Of a stretch of 64,000 bases of DNA, positions 45,753 to 55,536 are shown piece by piece. The position numbers were made by a program, and so were the translations under genes. The notes below the pieces were generated by a model. The model did no database searches. It was not told the origin of the DNA and worked only from the letters and a program-made list of their open reading frames with translations. This DNA comes from Hirsutella rhossiliensis. Lineage: Eukaryota > Ascomycota > Sordariomycetes > Hypocreales > Ophiocordycipitaceae. The stretch spans positions 2,108,001 to 2,172,000 of the forward strand of contig NW_025408668.1 in the NCBI RefSeq assembly GCF_020360975.1, given 5' to 3'. Each line of letters begins with the position of its first letter. The first letter of the stretch is position 1.

Positions 45753-48206
45753 TTATATATGTGAATAAAATGCCTGCTGTTCCTCTGAGTCTCTCTCGCA
45801 GTCAGCCCATATACCTGCAGTACCTCTTTCTCGTGAGAAAGGCTGCACCTGAATTTCCTCGGCCACCCGGGCATCTAATCGCTCTTCTTCTGCCTTATCC
45901 CAATCAAGGTATGCCATCATCTCTACCTTGGTCCATTGCCTCGAGCCGCAGCTCCTTGACATTTGCTTCCAGTCGAGGCACCAGTCATATTCAGTCTTGC
46001 TGTAGCGCAATGGCAAGCCCATTGCCTTCGGTATGCCTGGTTGGTCTTGAGACTGCCGCGAGGCTGTGCTCTATACCAAGAGTCTCTTTCCTGACATACC
46101 TCTGATAGATGGCTCGTGGGTCATCATATAATAGATTCTCTGTAGTCTCTGTAGTCTCTGCAATTGCTGTAGAGACTGTAGAGACCGTAGTGACTGCAAC
46201 TGTCATTTTCTCCATGACTGCTGCAGTCTGCGCAGTCTCTGAACTGCTACCGTCTGTACAGTCTGTGCAGTCTGTGCAGTCCCTGCAATTGCTGCAGTCT
46301 CTGCAGTCTGTGCCGCCCGTGCCTCTGCCCGCTGCAGTATGTCGCTATAGCGTAAAGGACAATTGCGAGATGTCATGATGTGCCCTTGCTGGTGGCATTT
46401 GCTGCATGTAGGCGGCGCCTTTGGCCGTAGATCTGACTCTATGGCTTCAAATGCACTTGGCTCGCGCTGTGTGGATGACTGTGATATCCTTGATGCGGCG
46501 ACAAGTTGGTCTAGTCGCCGACGAGGCTCTATGAGGACCTGACCAATCTCTTTGTTATCCCGTCGAAGGCGCCAATGTGTATGAAAATGTTGTAGCCGGA
46601 GGGGCAGATCTTCCACTATGAGAGACTGTAATGCGTGCGCACAAGGGAGACCGCGAGACTTGGTGAAGCTGCCTGTGCAAGATGGGGTGTTTTTCTCGTT
46701 GAGGCGCTTGTGTTGCTTTGCAACCTGTCGCAAGGCTTCGTGTGATACCCAGCCACGTACCGTGCTATATACGGTTCCAGAGAGCTCAATTGGCATCCGT
46801 ATATGCTGCCTGGCTTGGTTGGCTTGTAGCTCGGCCAGTTGGTTGAGGAGAGCTTGCTTGATTGCCCTCGTTGCCTCGAAGAGGTCTAATGTTGACTTCT
46901 TAAGGTGACTCTTCAATAATGCGTGGATGCCTTCCACCCGGAAGTAGCCACATTGCCGAAGTGAGCATATTGATCGACCCAGGCCTTGACGAGCTTTTCC
47001 TATACGGGTCCAACCAGGTTTCCTGTATGTAGCTAACCTCCTTGACGTATCGTGGCACAAAGCGCTTCTCGAGCTCTTCAACTTGTTGATCAAATGTCTC
47101 CTCATCTTTCGAGCCCACGATTGAGTGCCAATACCCAAAACTCAGCCCACCTCTCATCACTATTAGAGTCCTCATCGTCACGGTCGAAAGCTGGTTTGCA
47201 ATAGCTAAGCACCGCCTTATTCGCATGCCAGATGCAAAGCAGAGACTTGGACGCAGGAAAGCACCGGGAATTGCGTTTATGCAGGCGAGGCAGCGATCTG
47301 TCAGGATAACCGATGGCTGGCGAATGTCATATAACTCGTATATCGATTGGAGTTGGTCCAGTGCCCAGATATAGTCATTTTCGTCTTCACCACTGAGGAA
47401 GGCAAAGGCAATACAGAATGACCGCTGACAGGCATCAACGCCGATCATATCGAGCAGTGGCATCTTATATTTGTTCGTCTTGTATGTGCAGTCTAGCAGT
47501 AGTAATTCTGGGTATGCGTTGAGGTATCCTAGAGACGCTGGGTGTGCGAATAAGACTGCTGTGACTCGGCCATCATGATCAAGCTGTATGCGGCTCTGGA
47601 ACCCCTCGTTGTCAAGCTCATTGGCAAGGGCATGCATTGTGCTCTGGCCAGCAAGGAGCTCTCGTCTGCGCTGTGCGATACAGTTATATATGTCTTGCTG
47701 TGTCGCTCCTTGGGCAGTCTGAGAGCTCTGGCGCATATATGTCCGGATATCCTTTGGTGCTATGCCAGCGCTTGAGAGGTTCCCAATAGCTGACTGGTCA
47801 GTTCAGGAGAGGCACGATGAGCTGGATGTGCTGTAATATGCAGACTGGGCTCATGGTTGTGGACCGACTTCTCCTCGCCTGGGCGATGCCTGACATACCA
47901 GTACGACTTATCAAGGCTCTCTTTCGCATTGATGGAAAACTGGCATCCAGTGATACGGGAGCTTGTAGACCGTTGCCGATCAGCTGGCTTCTGGTCCTTG
48001 CTTGTATGAGCCCCAAGTCTACCTCCACGATCGCAGGCAAATATGACTGTGCGTCTTCCGGACCGCGGGTCTCTCGTGGACTTGCCTGTGGTGAAGGCAT
48101 AGCCTCTTGGAGCCGCCCACGCATTAATTGAGGCAAGAAGAGACTCTCGCGAGTCGAACTGGCCCTCAGGAGGAAGGCAATCGTCAGGGAATTCAGTAAG
48201 CCCCAT
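45753..48206 (-). pseudogene. MULE transposase, frameshifted
   Basis: Transposase of the FAR1/Hop-like Mutator group, starting at 48206 on the minus strand. Order: a FAR1-type zinc DNA-binding domain (first ~120 residues; FACDRGG, TGCQF and an HNHEPS end), the MULE catalytic domain (LLLLDCTYKTNKY near 47500-47465 and VILTDRCLA near 47315-47285 carry the first two Asp), a SWIM-type zinc motif (CTGSFTKSRGLPCAHAL near 46680-46630), a C-terminal CX2CX4HX4-5C knuckle (about 46415-46355), then a Gln/Thr/Ala-rich repeat tract and a conserved acidic tail ending at 45753. The frame must change at about 47770, again around 47255 and 47150 (a short LCIWHANK-containing piece is in another frame), near 47000 and in the repeat tract near 46210. 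These could be errors, decay or unseen introns; I judge it a pseudogene. Confidence 0.9.
46135..46330. repeat. 9-bp minisatellite in the MULE transposase gene
   Basis: Repeated GCAGTCTGT/GTAGTCTCT-type 9-mers fill this stretch, encoding a Thr/Gln/Val/Ala-rich tract on the minus strand. Frame changes in the gene coincide with it, as expected of slippage. Confidence 0.8.
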
Positions 48207-48552
48207 ATTGGAATTATCTTGAAGAGCTAGCTGTAGTGCACGACAGTGAGCAGCTCTTTATACACAAAGGAAAGGAAACTCCTGCTTTGTGGACGTGGTG
48301 CAGAACCCTTGTAACCGAGGCCGCCTGCGAGGTTTAATGCAGCCTGCGTTTGAGCTTTGGCCTCAATGGGGTCCAAGCACCACGCATGCAGGCGCTCGAC
48401 CTTAATATGCGGATTATAGCATCGCTTCCGCGGACAACTACTCTGAGCGCAGATGGTATGCTATATGAGGCTGGCTCTCTGTGCGACAGTTTGCCACATG
48501 CAATAGAAAAGGAGAGTACAGGTCAGGGGGCGGCCCGACTATCTTCCGCCTG
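48207..48552 (-). other. MULE 5' region upstream of the transposase
   Basis: About 350 bp between the transposase start and the right inverted repeat. It should hold the promoter; TATTATAGC and TTTATACAC-like boxes are seen but none can be chosen with confidence. No gene. Confidence 0.4.
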
Positions 48553-48612
48553 GGCTTACATAACAGGCGCGGACGTCCGCGCCGACTTTAAAGGCGCGGG
48601 GGTCCGCGCCTC
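48553..48612 (-). repeat. Inner part of the right MULE terminal inverted repeat
   Basis: 60 bp, an exact reverse complement of 45395-45454. The remaining outer bases are at 50698-50706, beyond Pogo-B; the TA next to it is the Pogo-B target duplication and was part of the repeat. Confidence 0.95.
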
Positions 48613-48614
48613 TA

Positions 48615-48656
48615 ACGTAATCCACCCCCTTCCCGGTCAGACCCCCTACTCGGTCA
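48615..48656 (+). repeat. Left terminal inverted repeat of Pogo-B
   Basis: 42 bp starting ACGTAATCCACCCCC and ending ACTCGGTCA; an exact reverse complement of 50654-50695. TA flanks on the outside. Unrelated to the Pogo-A repeat. Confidence 0.96.
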
Positions 48657-48841
48657 AAAATTCCCCACCGACTAGACCCGCACCTTACGCGAGACAAACG
48701 GAGCACAATACCACGACATATTTACTCCAAGAGACAAGTAACTCGATTAGGACTATCTATTACACGTACGGGCAGTGTGTTCAAAAGACCTGCACTTACT
48801 ACACCGTGGTGGTGCACGCTGTCTTGGGACACTCAGCTCTT

Positions 48842-50623
48842 CTATAAGTCGTTGGTCCGCTCCCCTTCTTCCCGCCGTCGCTTGGCCCGCTCATCTTCCT
48901 TTGCTCTCTGTTTCTTGACCCGCTCCTCTTCCTTTTCTCGCCGTAGCTTGAACCATTCCTCGTTCTCTTGTCGCCGTCGCTCGGCCCGCTCTTCTCCTTC
49001 TTGTCGTCGCTTGGCCCGCTCCTCGTCCTTCTCTCGCCGGCGCTTAGTCCTCTCCTCTTCTTCCACTCTCCGTCGCTTAACCCGCTCTTCTTCTTCTTCT
49101 CTCCGTTGCTTTATCCTAACCGTGCCCTCTGCAACCGATAGAGTACCGCCGTCGCCAATGTATTCACGGCGCTGTTCTTTTCTCTGCTTTCGCCGCTGGT
49201 TTTCTGACCGAAGTTGCCGGTTTTCGTCGGCAAGGAGGGCGGCGCTGTGCATGGCCATTTGACATCCTTTGATAAGCTGGTTGATAGCTTGTGAAACTGG
49301 CGAGTCTGTATTTTGTGGCCGGCGTTGAAGAAGCCTTTCGGCGTGAGTGGTAAGCTGGTTGACGTTATGCGGAGTCTTGGCTGCTTCCAGGCTCTTGTTG
49401 GGACTTGGAGTATTCTTGTCGCCGTGATCGTTACCGACTTTGTCAACCTGAACTTGTAACCGCGATAATACTCTGTTTGGGTCAAACGGAAAAAGGCCTG
49501 TTGCCATAAATCCGCTTCGGATATTCGACGGCGAAAGTGCTTGTCGGCGAGCGTCTAAGTACATGGGAAGGAAGTCCTGCTTGTCGATATGATGGATCCC
49601 AGCGAGCATTTTCTCTTGAACCTTTCGGCCGTATATGGTTTTCAACGGCGAAAAGCACCCGACATCAAGAGGCTGCAAGAGATGTGAGGAATGTGCAGGC
49701 ATTTGAGTACTACGATGGAATTGGCCGTACAGTACTTGTCAAATTCCGGCGTGACGTGACTGCCGTGCCCGTCGAGAATAAGAAGTCGATGCGTACCAAC
49801 CGTACGGCGCCGTGTATTCGGATCAAAGACTTCCTTTAATTCAAAGCAAGGTCGTCGGAAGTCCAGCCATTCTCACTAACGGCGATATGCCAGTCATCGG
49901 GCACTCCTGATTCGTACCAGCTTGCTTGGTGTAACTTGCCCTGGAAGATAACCTTCGCCGGTAAAGCCCAACCTTGGCAGTTGATAGACTCGATCACAGT
50001 AACCCATTCTCGATTTCCAGGCTGCGTGAGTACTGCCCGACCTCGCCGGTCAGACCGGGTAAGGACTCTCGCCGTTGCAGCGACTCCATTTGAAACCCCG
50101 TCTCATCAAAGTTATAGACATCCTCGTCAAGAATCCCCATTTCTGTTTCGTCGCCGCGACTCGATCGTACCATCCTTGGATCTTTGGGGTCTTCGCATTT
50201 GGCTCGTTGGTAGTCGTATCGGCGAGTACTTTGCCTTGATTTCGCCGTGGCGGCCAACAAACTTCCGCACCCAGTTTTCCCCGACAGGATCTTTGCCTCG
50301 CTCGGAAAGCAATAAGTTGGCCATCCGACGAGTGTAAGCCACTGTCGGCGGCATCCTCGCTCGTCCATCGACAAGATCCATTGTACCAGGGCAGTCTCTT
50401 CCGTCGCCGTCAACTTCAGGTTGTTCATCTGAGCGTCGCGTCGGCGAATGACACCGCGCAGTCGATCAGATACTGTCGATTGAGGGACGTCGTATGCGGC
50501 CGCAGCCTTGCGGGTACTTTTGATTGGCCCTGCTGATAGGCCCTGACGGCGAGCAGGACCCGTTCTTCGCGTGGAACCGATTGGTCTCCCGTTGCCGTCA
50601 TAGTGCTCGGTTTGTCTTGCCAT
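48842..50623 (-). pseudogene. Pogo-B transposase, frameshifted, with a long charged C-terminal helix
   Basis: Transposase of the pogo/Tc1-mariner group. It starts at 50623 with a Psq-type helix-turn-helix (KAAAAYDVPQSTVSDRLRG, about residues 38-56), then a CENP-B/Tc5-type DNA-binding segment that is in another frame at 50381-50127. Catalytic residues: FDETGFQM (about 50120-50090), LLILDGHGSH (about 49780-49750) and LLQPLDVGCFSPLK (about 49680-49640), the DDD triad of this family. The frame must change about 50350, again about 50230-50100, at about 49840 (a stop after LALN) and about 49710. The last ~110 residues (to 48842) are almost only Arg, Glu, Lys and Gln in 11-12-residue repeats, a likely single long helix. 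Broken, so probably inactive. Confidence 0.9.
48876..49112 (-). repeat. Degenerate 33-36 bp repeats in the Pogo-B transposase 3' end
   Basis: About seven imperfect copies built on CGTCGCTTGGCCCGCTC plus a pyrimidine-rich spacer on the plus strand. They encode the E-R/K-rich helix repeats of the transposase. Confidence 0.8.
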
Positions 50624-50653
50624 AAGTGTGGGTCGCCGCGTGGAGACTTTTTC

Positions 50654-50695
50654 TGACCGAGTAGGGGGTCTGACCGGGAAGGGGGTGGATTACGT
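50654..50695 (-). repeat. Right terminal inverted repeat of Pogo-B
   Basis: Exact reverse complement of the left repeat; followed by TA and then TTGGCTCCC, the outer end of the MULE. Confidence 0.96.
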
Positions 50696-50706
50696 TATTG
50701 GCTCCC

Positions 50707-50715
50707 TATCGATAT
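50707..50715. repeat. Right 9-bp target duplication of the MULE
   Basis: TATCGATAT, identical to 45375-45383. Confidence 0.97.
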
Positions 50716-53700
50716 AGGCGTCTTAGGTAAGCCAGATTGTCCGTTAGGACCTATTCCTAAGGATTCGTATCCCTAGGAACCACTTTGGCTCCCCTAGCCT
50801 GGTCATCTTATACCTTTGTTGCAGGCCTCGTATAGCCTCCCTAGCAGCAGCTTCTTCCTCTTTCGGGTAGGCCTAGATAATGTCGTCGACGTAGAAGAAG
50901 ACCGTGATTTTACCCTTTTGCATTATACACGGTTCCTAAGGGACTTTCGTGAAGCCTAGGGCCTCGAGGGAACCTATTAAATGCTGTTGCCAAAGAAGGG
51001 GTGATCTTCGTAGTCCGTATAGAGCTTTCCTAAGCCGTAGAACCTTTCCTGGCTATTAGAAGCCTAGTGGAAGGCGCATATAGACAACTTCTTCTTCCTC
51101 GAGTAGGCAGTTAACAAAGGCGTTAACTGCATCTATCTAATCGAGCTCGAGGTCGAATTCTGCTGCTATAGCTATAAGGGTCCGAAAAGACATCCCAGCT
51201 AGGGTGGTTGCCCTAGTAGGTAAATCCCCTTTTTCCTATTAATTCCTATAGACAACTAGCCGGGCCTTGCACTTTTAAAGGAAGCCGTGTTTATTAGTCT
51301 TATAGATAAAGACCCACTTGCAGCTAAGGACCTGTTTTCCTCTTGCTTTTTCCTTAAGGACCTCTTCGAAAGACCCTATCTCTTCGTGTGAGGCTAGGTG
51401 GTCTTTCTAGGCCTGGAAAAACTGGTCTCTAAAGGGGTGTCTTTCTAGCTGCTTCTGGTTTGCTAGTGGGTCCGGGAGGTCTCTTTTGTGTACCTTCCTT
51501 GCTGATACTGGCTTGAAAAGCCGGCCTGCTGTGAACGCTCCGTGGGAACCGTCTTCTATTAGCGTTAGGTAGAAGTCGGAAAAACGATCGAAATAGGGGA
51601 GAAACTAGTCTTCTTTCGTATCGGGCCCTATACCTTCCTTTGCTTCTCGAAGCAGGGATAAAAAGGCAGCCTGGTAATCCTTCGAGAGAGGTGCCTTTCC
51701 CACCCCCTTAGGGGCCGAGACAGGAAGACTGACTGAAAAAGCTGCTTCTAGATCTTCTTCTTACGTAGGAGGAGGCGTAGGTAGGTAGGCGTATTCCAGC
51801 TCTACCGCTTTCCTATAGTCTCCTTCTTCGTCTAGATCATCTGATCTAATAGCTTCCTCTTTAAAGTCGGCGTTATCCTCGACTGCTTCGACGTCGGTTT
51901 CTTCTTCCGTTTCCTCGTCTAGGACCTCTTCTTAAGACTGTTAGGAAGGGGGGATTTAAATCTTCTGAATTAGCTAACGTTGAGAGAGTAAAAGGGGCTA
52001 TTGATCCCTCTTTCCGTTAAAGAAGCTAAATTCGTCGAAAATCACATCCCTAGTCGAAATAACCTTCCGTAGAAGAGGAATCTAGATCCGGAAGATATTC
52101 GTAGAATTATAACCAACGAGGTAACCAATAAAGGCTCTAGGATCAAGCTTTCTTTTCTTCTTCCTTTTTAGCTGTGCATCGGCAGTCATTGCGTATGCCT
52201 TACAGCCGTAGGCACGAAGGTGGGCTAGCGAGGCCCTCTTCTTCGTAAAGTGCTCGAGGGGGGATTTCCAGTCTGTTCCTTGGTTTAGTCCCCTAGGGTC
52301 CTTTAGGTCTCTCGGGGTCCGGTTCCGTAGGTAACAGGCGGTCTCAACGACTTCCCTCTAAAGGTCGTGTGGAAGCCTTGCAGCTAGTCTCATCGTACGG
52401 GCCCTTTCCATCACAGCACCCCCTAATCTTTCTGCCCCTCCGTTCTGGGCCTGGGTATTCGGTGCTAACGGGAGGGGTAAAATGCCCCTTTTTCGAAGCC
52501 AATTTAAGATATCCTTCGTAAATAGCTCTCCGTCAGACCGTATCTTCTTTACCTCGTAGCCAAAGTAGGATTTCATCTAGTTAACGAAGTCCCGGAGGGC
52601 AGACTAGTTATGCTTACTTAGGTAGGTCCGTAAGAAATAGGGGAAAACTATCCCTAAAAAGGCGTCTGTGAAAAACATTACCCTGACGAAGCTTTCCTGA
52701 TCCCTCGAGACGTCGGTCCAGTCGACCTAAATTTCCTCACACGGCTGGTCCGGCCGTAAAGGCGTTCGTCTGGAAATTCGTCTCCTGGTCTTTCCTTGGC
52801 CGCAGTGTTCGCATTCGACGGTCTTTGGTCCCCTTATTCGTACGCCCTATTGTTGTCCTAGCTTATGTAAAGCTAAGGGGCCCGGGTGACCAAGTCGTGC
52901 GTGCCAAAGAAGACCGTCTCCTTGGGCTGCTGGAAGAGGGTCCTTGGATCCTACCCTCCTAGCAGGGAAAGCTGACTTCTCGAGAGATTCCTTCCTAAGG
53001 ATAGGTCGGAATTCGAGAACAAATTGACCGAATTTTTCCTCGATAAGCCCGATGGTCTGATTCTTCTGGACTAGCCTCGTAGGCTCAGACGTTATATCCT
53101 AGAAGATTCCTTCCTCTCGAAGAAGGCGGAAGGAAATCAGGCTCGTTGAAAATCGAGGGCAAAAAGCTACCCTTTTTCGTCGAAGAATTCGTATAGACCT
53201 ATTAGGTAATTTTATCGTAAAATTCACCCTTCCGTACCCCTCTATCCGTACGGTTGATTCCCCGGCAATAAGGTATTCCCTCCGTGCCTTCTTAAAGGAC
53301 CGGAATCTTAAGAGTGTATTGCAGATGTCGAGGGAAGCACTAGAGTCAAGGATAGCTGATTTTCGTAGGGGATAATCGGAGGGCTCTAACGGTTGGTCTT
53401 GGCCTTGTTGATCCGTGGGGAAGACGAAGGCCGGATTTGCTATACTAACGATTTTTCCTCGAATTTGCGGCTCGAATAAGGGCAGCGGCGTTATTAGTTG
53501 CTATTTCTTAGCAACCCGAATCTCGTCTATTTTCTTCTGCAACGAGGGATCCTCCTTAAGAGACTGTTGTATCGTTTCTTATAGCCTCTTTGAAGGGTTG
53601 AATCCTTTGGGTCGGTTTTCCTCGAAGACCTGCTAGCATTGTGATAATCGATGGCCTAGGGATTTGCAGGCTAGGCAGCCGTTTCGTCTGGTCTTTCGTT

Positions 53701-54766
53701 TCTTCGAGGAATCCTCGTCCCGATCCGGAAGGTCTGCTTAAAAACCCCCCCTTTTTACCCCTTGTTGCTGATTTTAACGAAGAGGTTCGATTTCGACTAG
53801 TTCCCTGATTTTTCGACTAACGGACTGAAAGGTCTATTGGGGGACTAGTCGGGCCGGTCTGACTGACGGGACCGGGGCCGGGCCCGGAGCAAGAGGCGGA
53901 GCCGGGGCCGGGCCTAGGGCAGCCGTTGATGACGGTGTTGATGCTCTCGAGGGAGGAGGAGCCGAAGGAGCAACAGCCGCAGCAGCAGCAGCGGGAGCCG
54001 CAGCAACAGGGGCTGCAGCAGCTGCAGGGGCAGCAGATCGAGCCGTCTGGGTCGAGTGCTGGCCACGAAGGAATAAGACTGCTTGCTGTTGTACTCTGGC
54101 AGCCTCTTCGTCTAGTTCTCGGCTAGCTTCTCGAAAGATAGTCGAGTAACCGTCACTAATAGGCTTTATTAGCAGAGATATATCCCGTAGCCACTAGCCG
54201 GAAAGAGCTTCTATGAGGAAGTATTAGTTAGCTTCCTCGAGGATTTCTTCCCACTTAGCTAGCCACGAAGAAGCTAGCAGGTTCCTAGCAGAAAAGGCTC
54301 CTAGGTAGGCCGTATAGGTCTTCCTAATACGGTCAGTTATATAGCCCCTCGAGGGAGCTGTCGAGGTCTCGAGCTTTAAAAGCCACTGCCTAGGAGTCTC
54401 TTCCTCTCGAAGAGTGATTAGCTTTGCGGCACTAACGGATTCCGTTATCGCCGTGCGTGTAGTAGTTAGCAGCTTCGTTTCGTAGAGGTATTCCTTTCGG
54501 TGACTCTCGTAGTCGCCTAAGGCAGCAGAAAAAGCTCTCTATTGTGCGGAGGTTAGCTCGGAGAAGAGGGAAGCTCCCTCTGCAAAATCCGTTGCCCTAG
54601 GACGAAGAGGGGGCTTAAGAGGGTCCTGCTTGTCAGAGAAGACCAAATTGTGGATGGTTCTGTCCACACGAGCCCGTAGCTCCTTTACCTACTTATCCCA
54701 ATCTTAGGGCTCTGCAAGAATCGTCCTACGGACCGTAGGGACGGCAGAGGAGTCGGTTTTCGTCAT
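50716..54766 (-). pseudogene. Copia-2 Gag-PR-IN-RT part of the polyprotein
   Basis: Reads leftward from an ATG at 54766, about 150 bp inside the 5' LTR. Gag comes first; then a Pro/Ala-rich linker (about 54030-53860); an intact zinc knuckle CLACKSLGHRLSQC (53677-53636); protease region; the pre-integrase block WHARLGHPGPLAL near 52895; the integrase core, with an uninterrupted stretch at 52576-52358 holding the second Asp (IRSDGEL) and the Glu (GGAERLGG) of the DDE triad. RT follows, with the catalytic YVDD intact at 50893-50882. The protein is then cut by the MULE and resumes at 45374. TAG/TAA stops (several within the first 20 codons after the RTILAEP block) show mild RIP. This is the best-preserved copy of the family. 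Confidence 0.92.
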
Positions 54767-54899
54767 CGTTGCGGAAGAAGAGGGGGCAGAAAAGTCGGTT
54801 AAAAATCGGCTTTTCTAGTAAGAGGGGTAAAATAAAGCCACGAGGGATGCAAGAAAGGTGCCTTTTGCAGCAGCCGGAAGGTACAGGAATACTATTCCT

Positions 54900-54913
54900 C
54901 CCGGGCTTATAAC
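54900..54913 (-). promoter_or_regulatory. Putative primer binding site of Copia-2
   Basis: On the minus strand GTTATAAGCCCGGG directly follows the 5' LTR, the same as in Copia-1. It is nearly complementary to the initiator tRNA-Met anticodon arm (half-tRNA priming as in copia/Ty5). Inferred. Confidence 0.55.
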
Positions 54914-55389
54914 TCTCGCGAAGAGAGATGCGAGAAGTGCATGAAAATGCACGAAGGTGAAATTGGAAGTAAGGGGTCGGACAGGCAGGGCAGAGGGATT
55001 TGATTCTTGCGGGGGCAGCAATAAAGGTAGGGGAGTGATTGTTGTATTGCCTTAATTCTCCTTCTTTCCTCTATCTAACGCCCTTCTTTATACCCGTCTA
55101 GCATCTCAATTAACATAGAAGATCCTGCTTAAAGAAGCTACTAATGTCCTTTCGACTACCGAGCTTTTTGCCGGGTTTTCCCCTCTTTTCCAGCCGTTGC
55201 CGGCATATCCGTCTTATCTCTCGCCACCTCCATAGGAAGCCATCGCCACTTCTGCTTCCCCTCTTGCCCCCACCCTCCTCTCTGCACCTCCTTTCAGCTC
55301 CTTCCTTAAAACCTGTTTTTCAGCTTCCTAGGTCCCTCGTGCCAAGGGATATCTCCGAGAACTGCGAAATCAGGCCACGCTTCGCGATA
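54914..55389 (-). repeat. 5' LTR of Copia-2
   Basis: 476 bp, nearly identical to 43734-44219, with abundant CA/TG, so almost unmutated. On the minus strand a TATAAAGAAGG box lies near 55095-55085 as a promoter candidate. Followed by the ATATA duplication. Confidence 0.93.
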
Positions 55390-55394
55390 ATATA

Positions 55395-55531
55395 AGGTCC
55401 CCGCGCCTCTCTCTATAGGCGGTCCCTTATAACGTTAATCCTATACCTCGTCGCGCGGCTAAGAGGTAAATAACCTACTAGCGCGCTCCTATTACTCTTT
55501 CTTCTTAACCGTACTATTATTATTATTATTA
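55395..55531. other. Short spacer between Copia-2 and Copia-3
   Basis: About 140 bp of RIP-mutated target DNA ending in an ATT microsatellite (about 55513-55530). It continues at 61805 once Copia-3 is removed. Confidence 0.6.
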
Positions 55532-55536
55532 GTAGT

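Larger units (their letters stand above)
48615..50695 (-). mobile_element. Pogo-B: pogo-like DNA transposon in the MULE terminal repeat
   Basis: 2081 bp bounded by perfect 42-bp terminal inverted repeats (48615-48656 and 50654-50695), flanked by TA (48613-48614 and 50696-50697). It encodes a DDE transposase on the minus strand. CA/TG content is normal. It is the youngest insertion in the window, since it splits the MULE's right repeat. Confidence 0.96.
45384..50706 (-). mobile_element. Mutator-like element (MULE), split by Pogo-B
   Basis: Bounded by a 71-bp terminal inverted repeat, left 45384-45454 and right 48553-48612 plus 50698-50706. The right repeat is interrupted after position 48612 by the Pogo-B insertion with its TA duplication. 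Flanked by a perfect 9-bp duplication TATCGATAT. Without Pogo-B it is about 3.24 kb. It encodes a FAR1/MULE transposase on the minus strand. CA/TG content is normal, so there was no RIP, but the gene has several frameshifts. Inserted in the Copia-2 polyprotein. Confidence 0.96.
43734..55389 (-). mobile_element. Copia-2: Ty1/copia element, minus strand, interrupted by a Mutator-like element
   Basis: Sister of Copia-1 in the opposite orientation. LTRs are 43734-44219 (3') and 54914-55389 (5'). A 5-bp duplication ATATA flanks it (43729-43733 and 55390-55394). Without the inserted Mutator-like element and its 9-bp duplication it is about 6.3 kb, matching Copia-1. CA and TG are common, especially in the LTRs, so it is much less RIP-mutated; still, TAG/TAA stops interrupt the polyprotein, and the insertion at 45384 splits RT from RNase H. 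Confidence 0.95.

Noticed and set aside
45382..46378. Several short open frames on both strands at the left end of the MULE
   Set aside because: Those at 45382-45656 arise from the GC-rich terminal repeat; the plus-strand ones at 45761-46378 are shadows of the minus-strand transposase.
48350..49262. Plus-strand open frames of 161-165 codons across the MULE/Pogo-B border
   Set aside because: They run through two terminal repeats and the antisense of the charged transposase tail; no domain and not a plausible gene.
49537..50337. Plus-strand open frames over the Pogo-B transposase
   Set aside because: Antisense shadows; the opposite strand carries the recognisable DDE motifs.
53926..54126. Plus-strand Gln-rich open frame
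   Set aside because: Antisense of the Pro/Ala-rich linker in Copia-2 Gag on the minus strand.
55144..55395. Open frames in the Copia-2 LTR (also 54815-55021)
   Set aside because: They lie in LTR sequence with low-complexity Ser/Pro/Leu composition and have no counterpart expected in a copia LTR.
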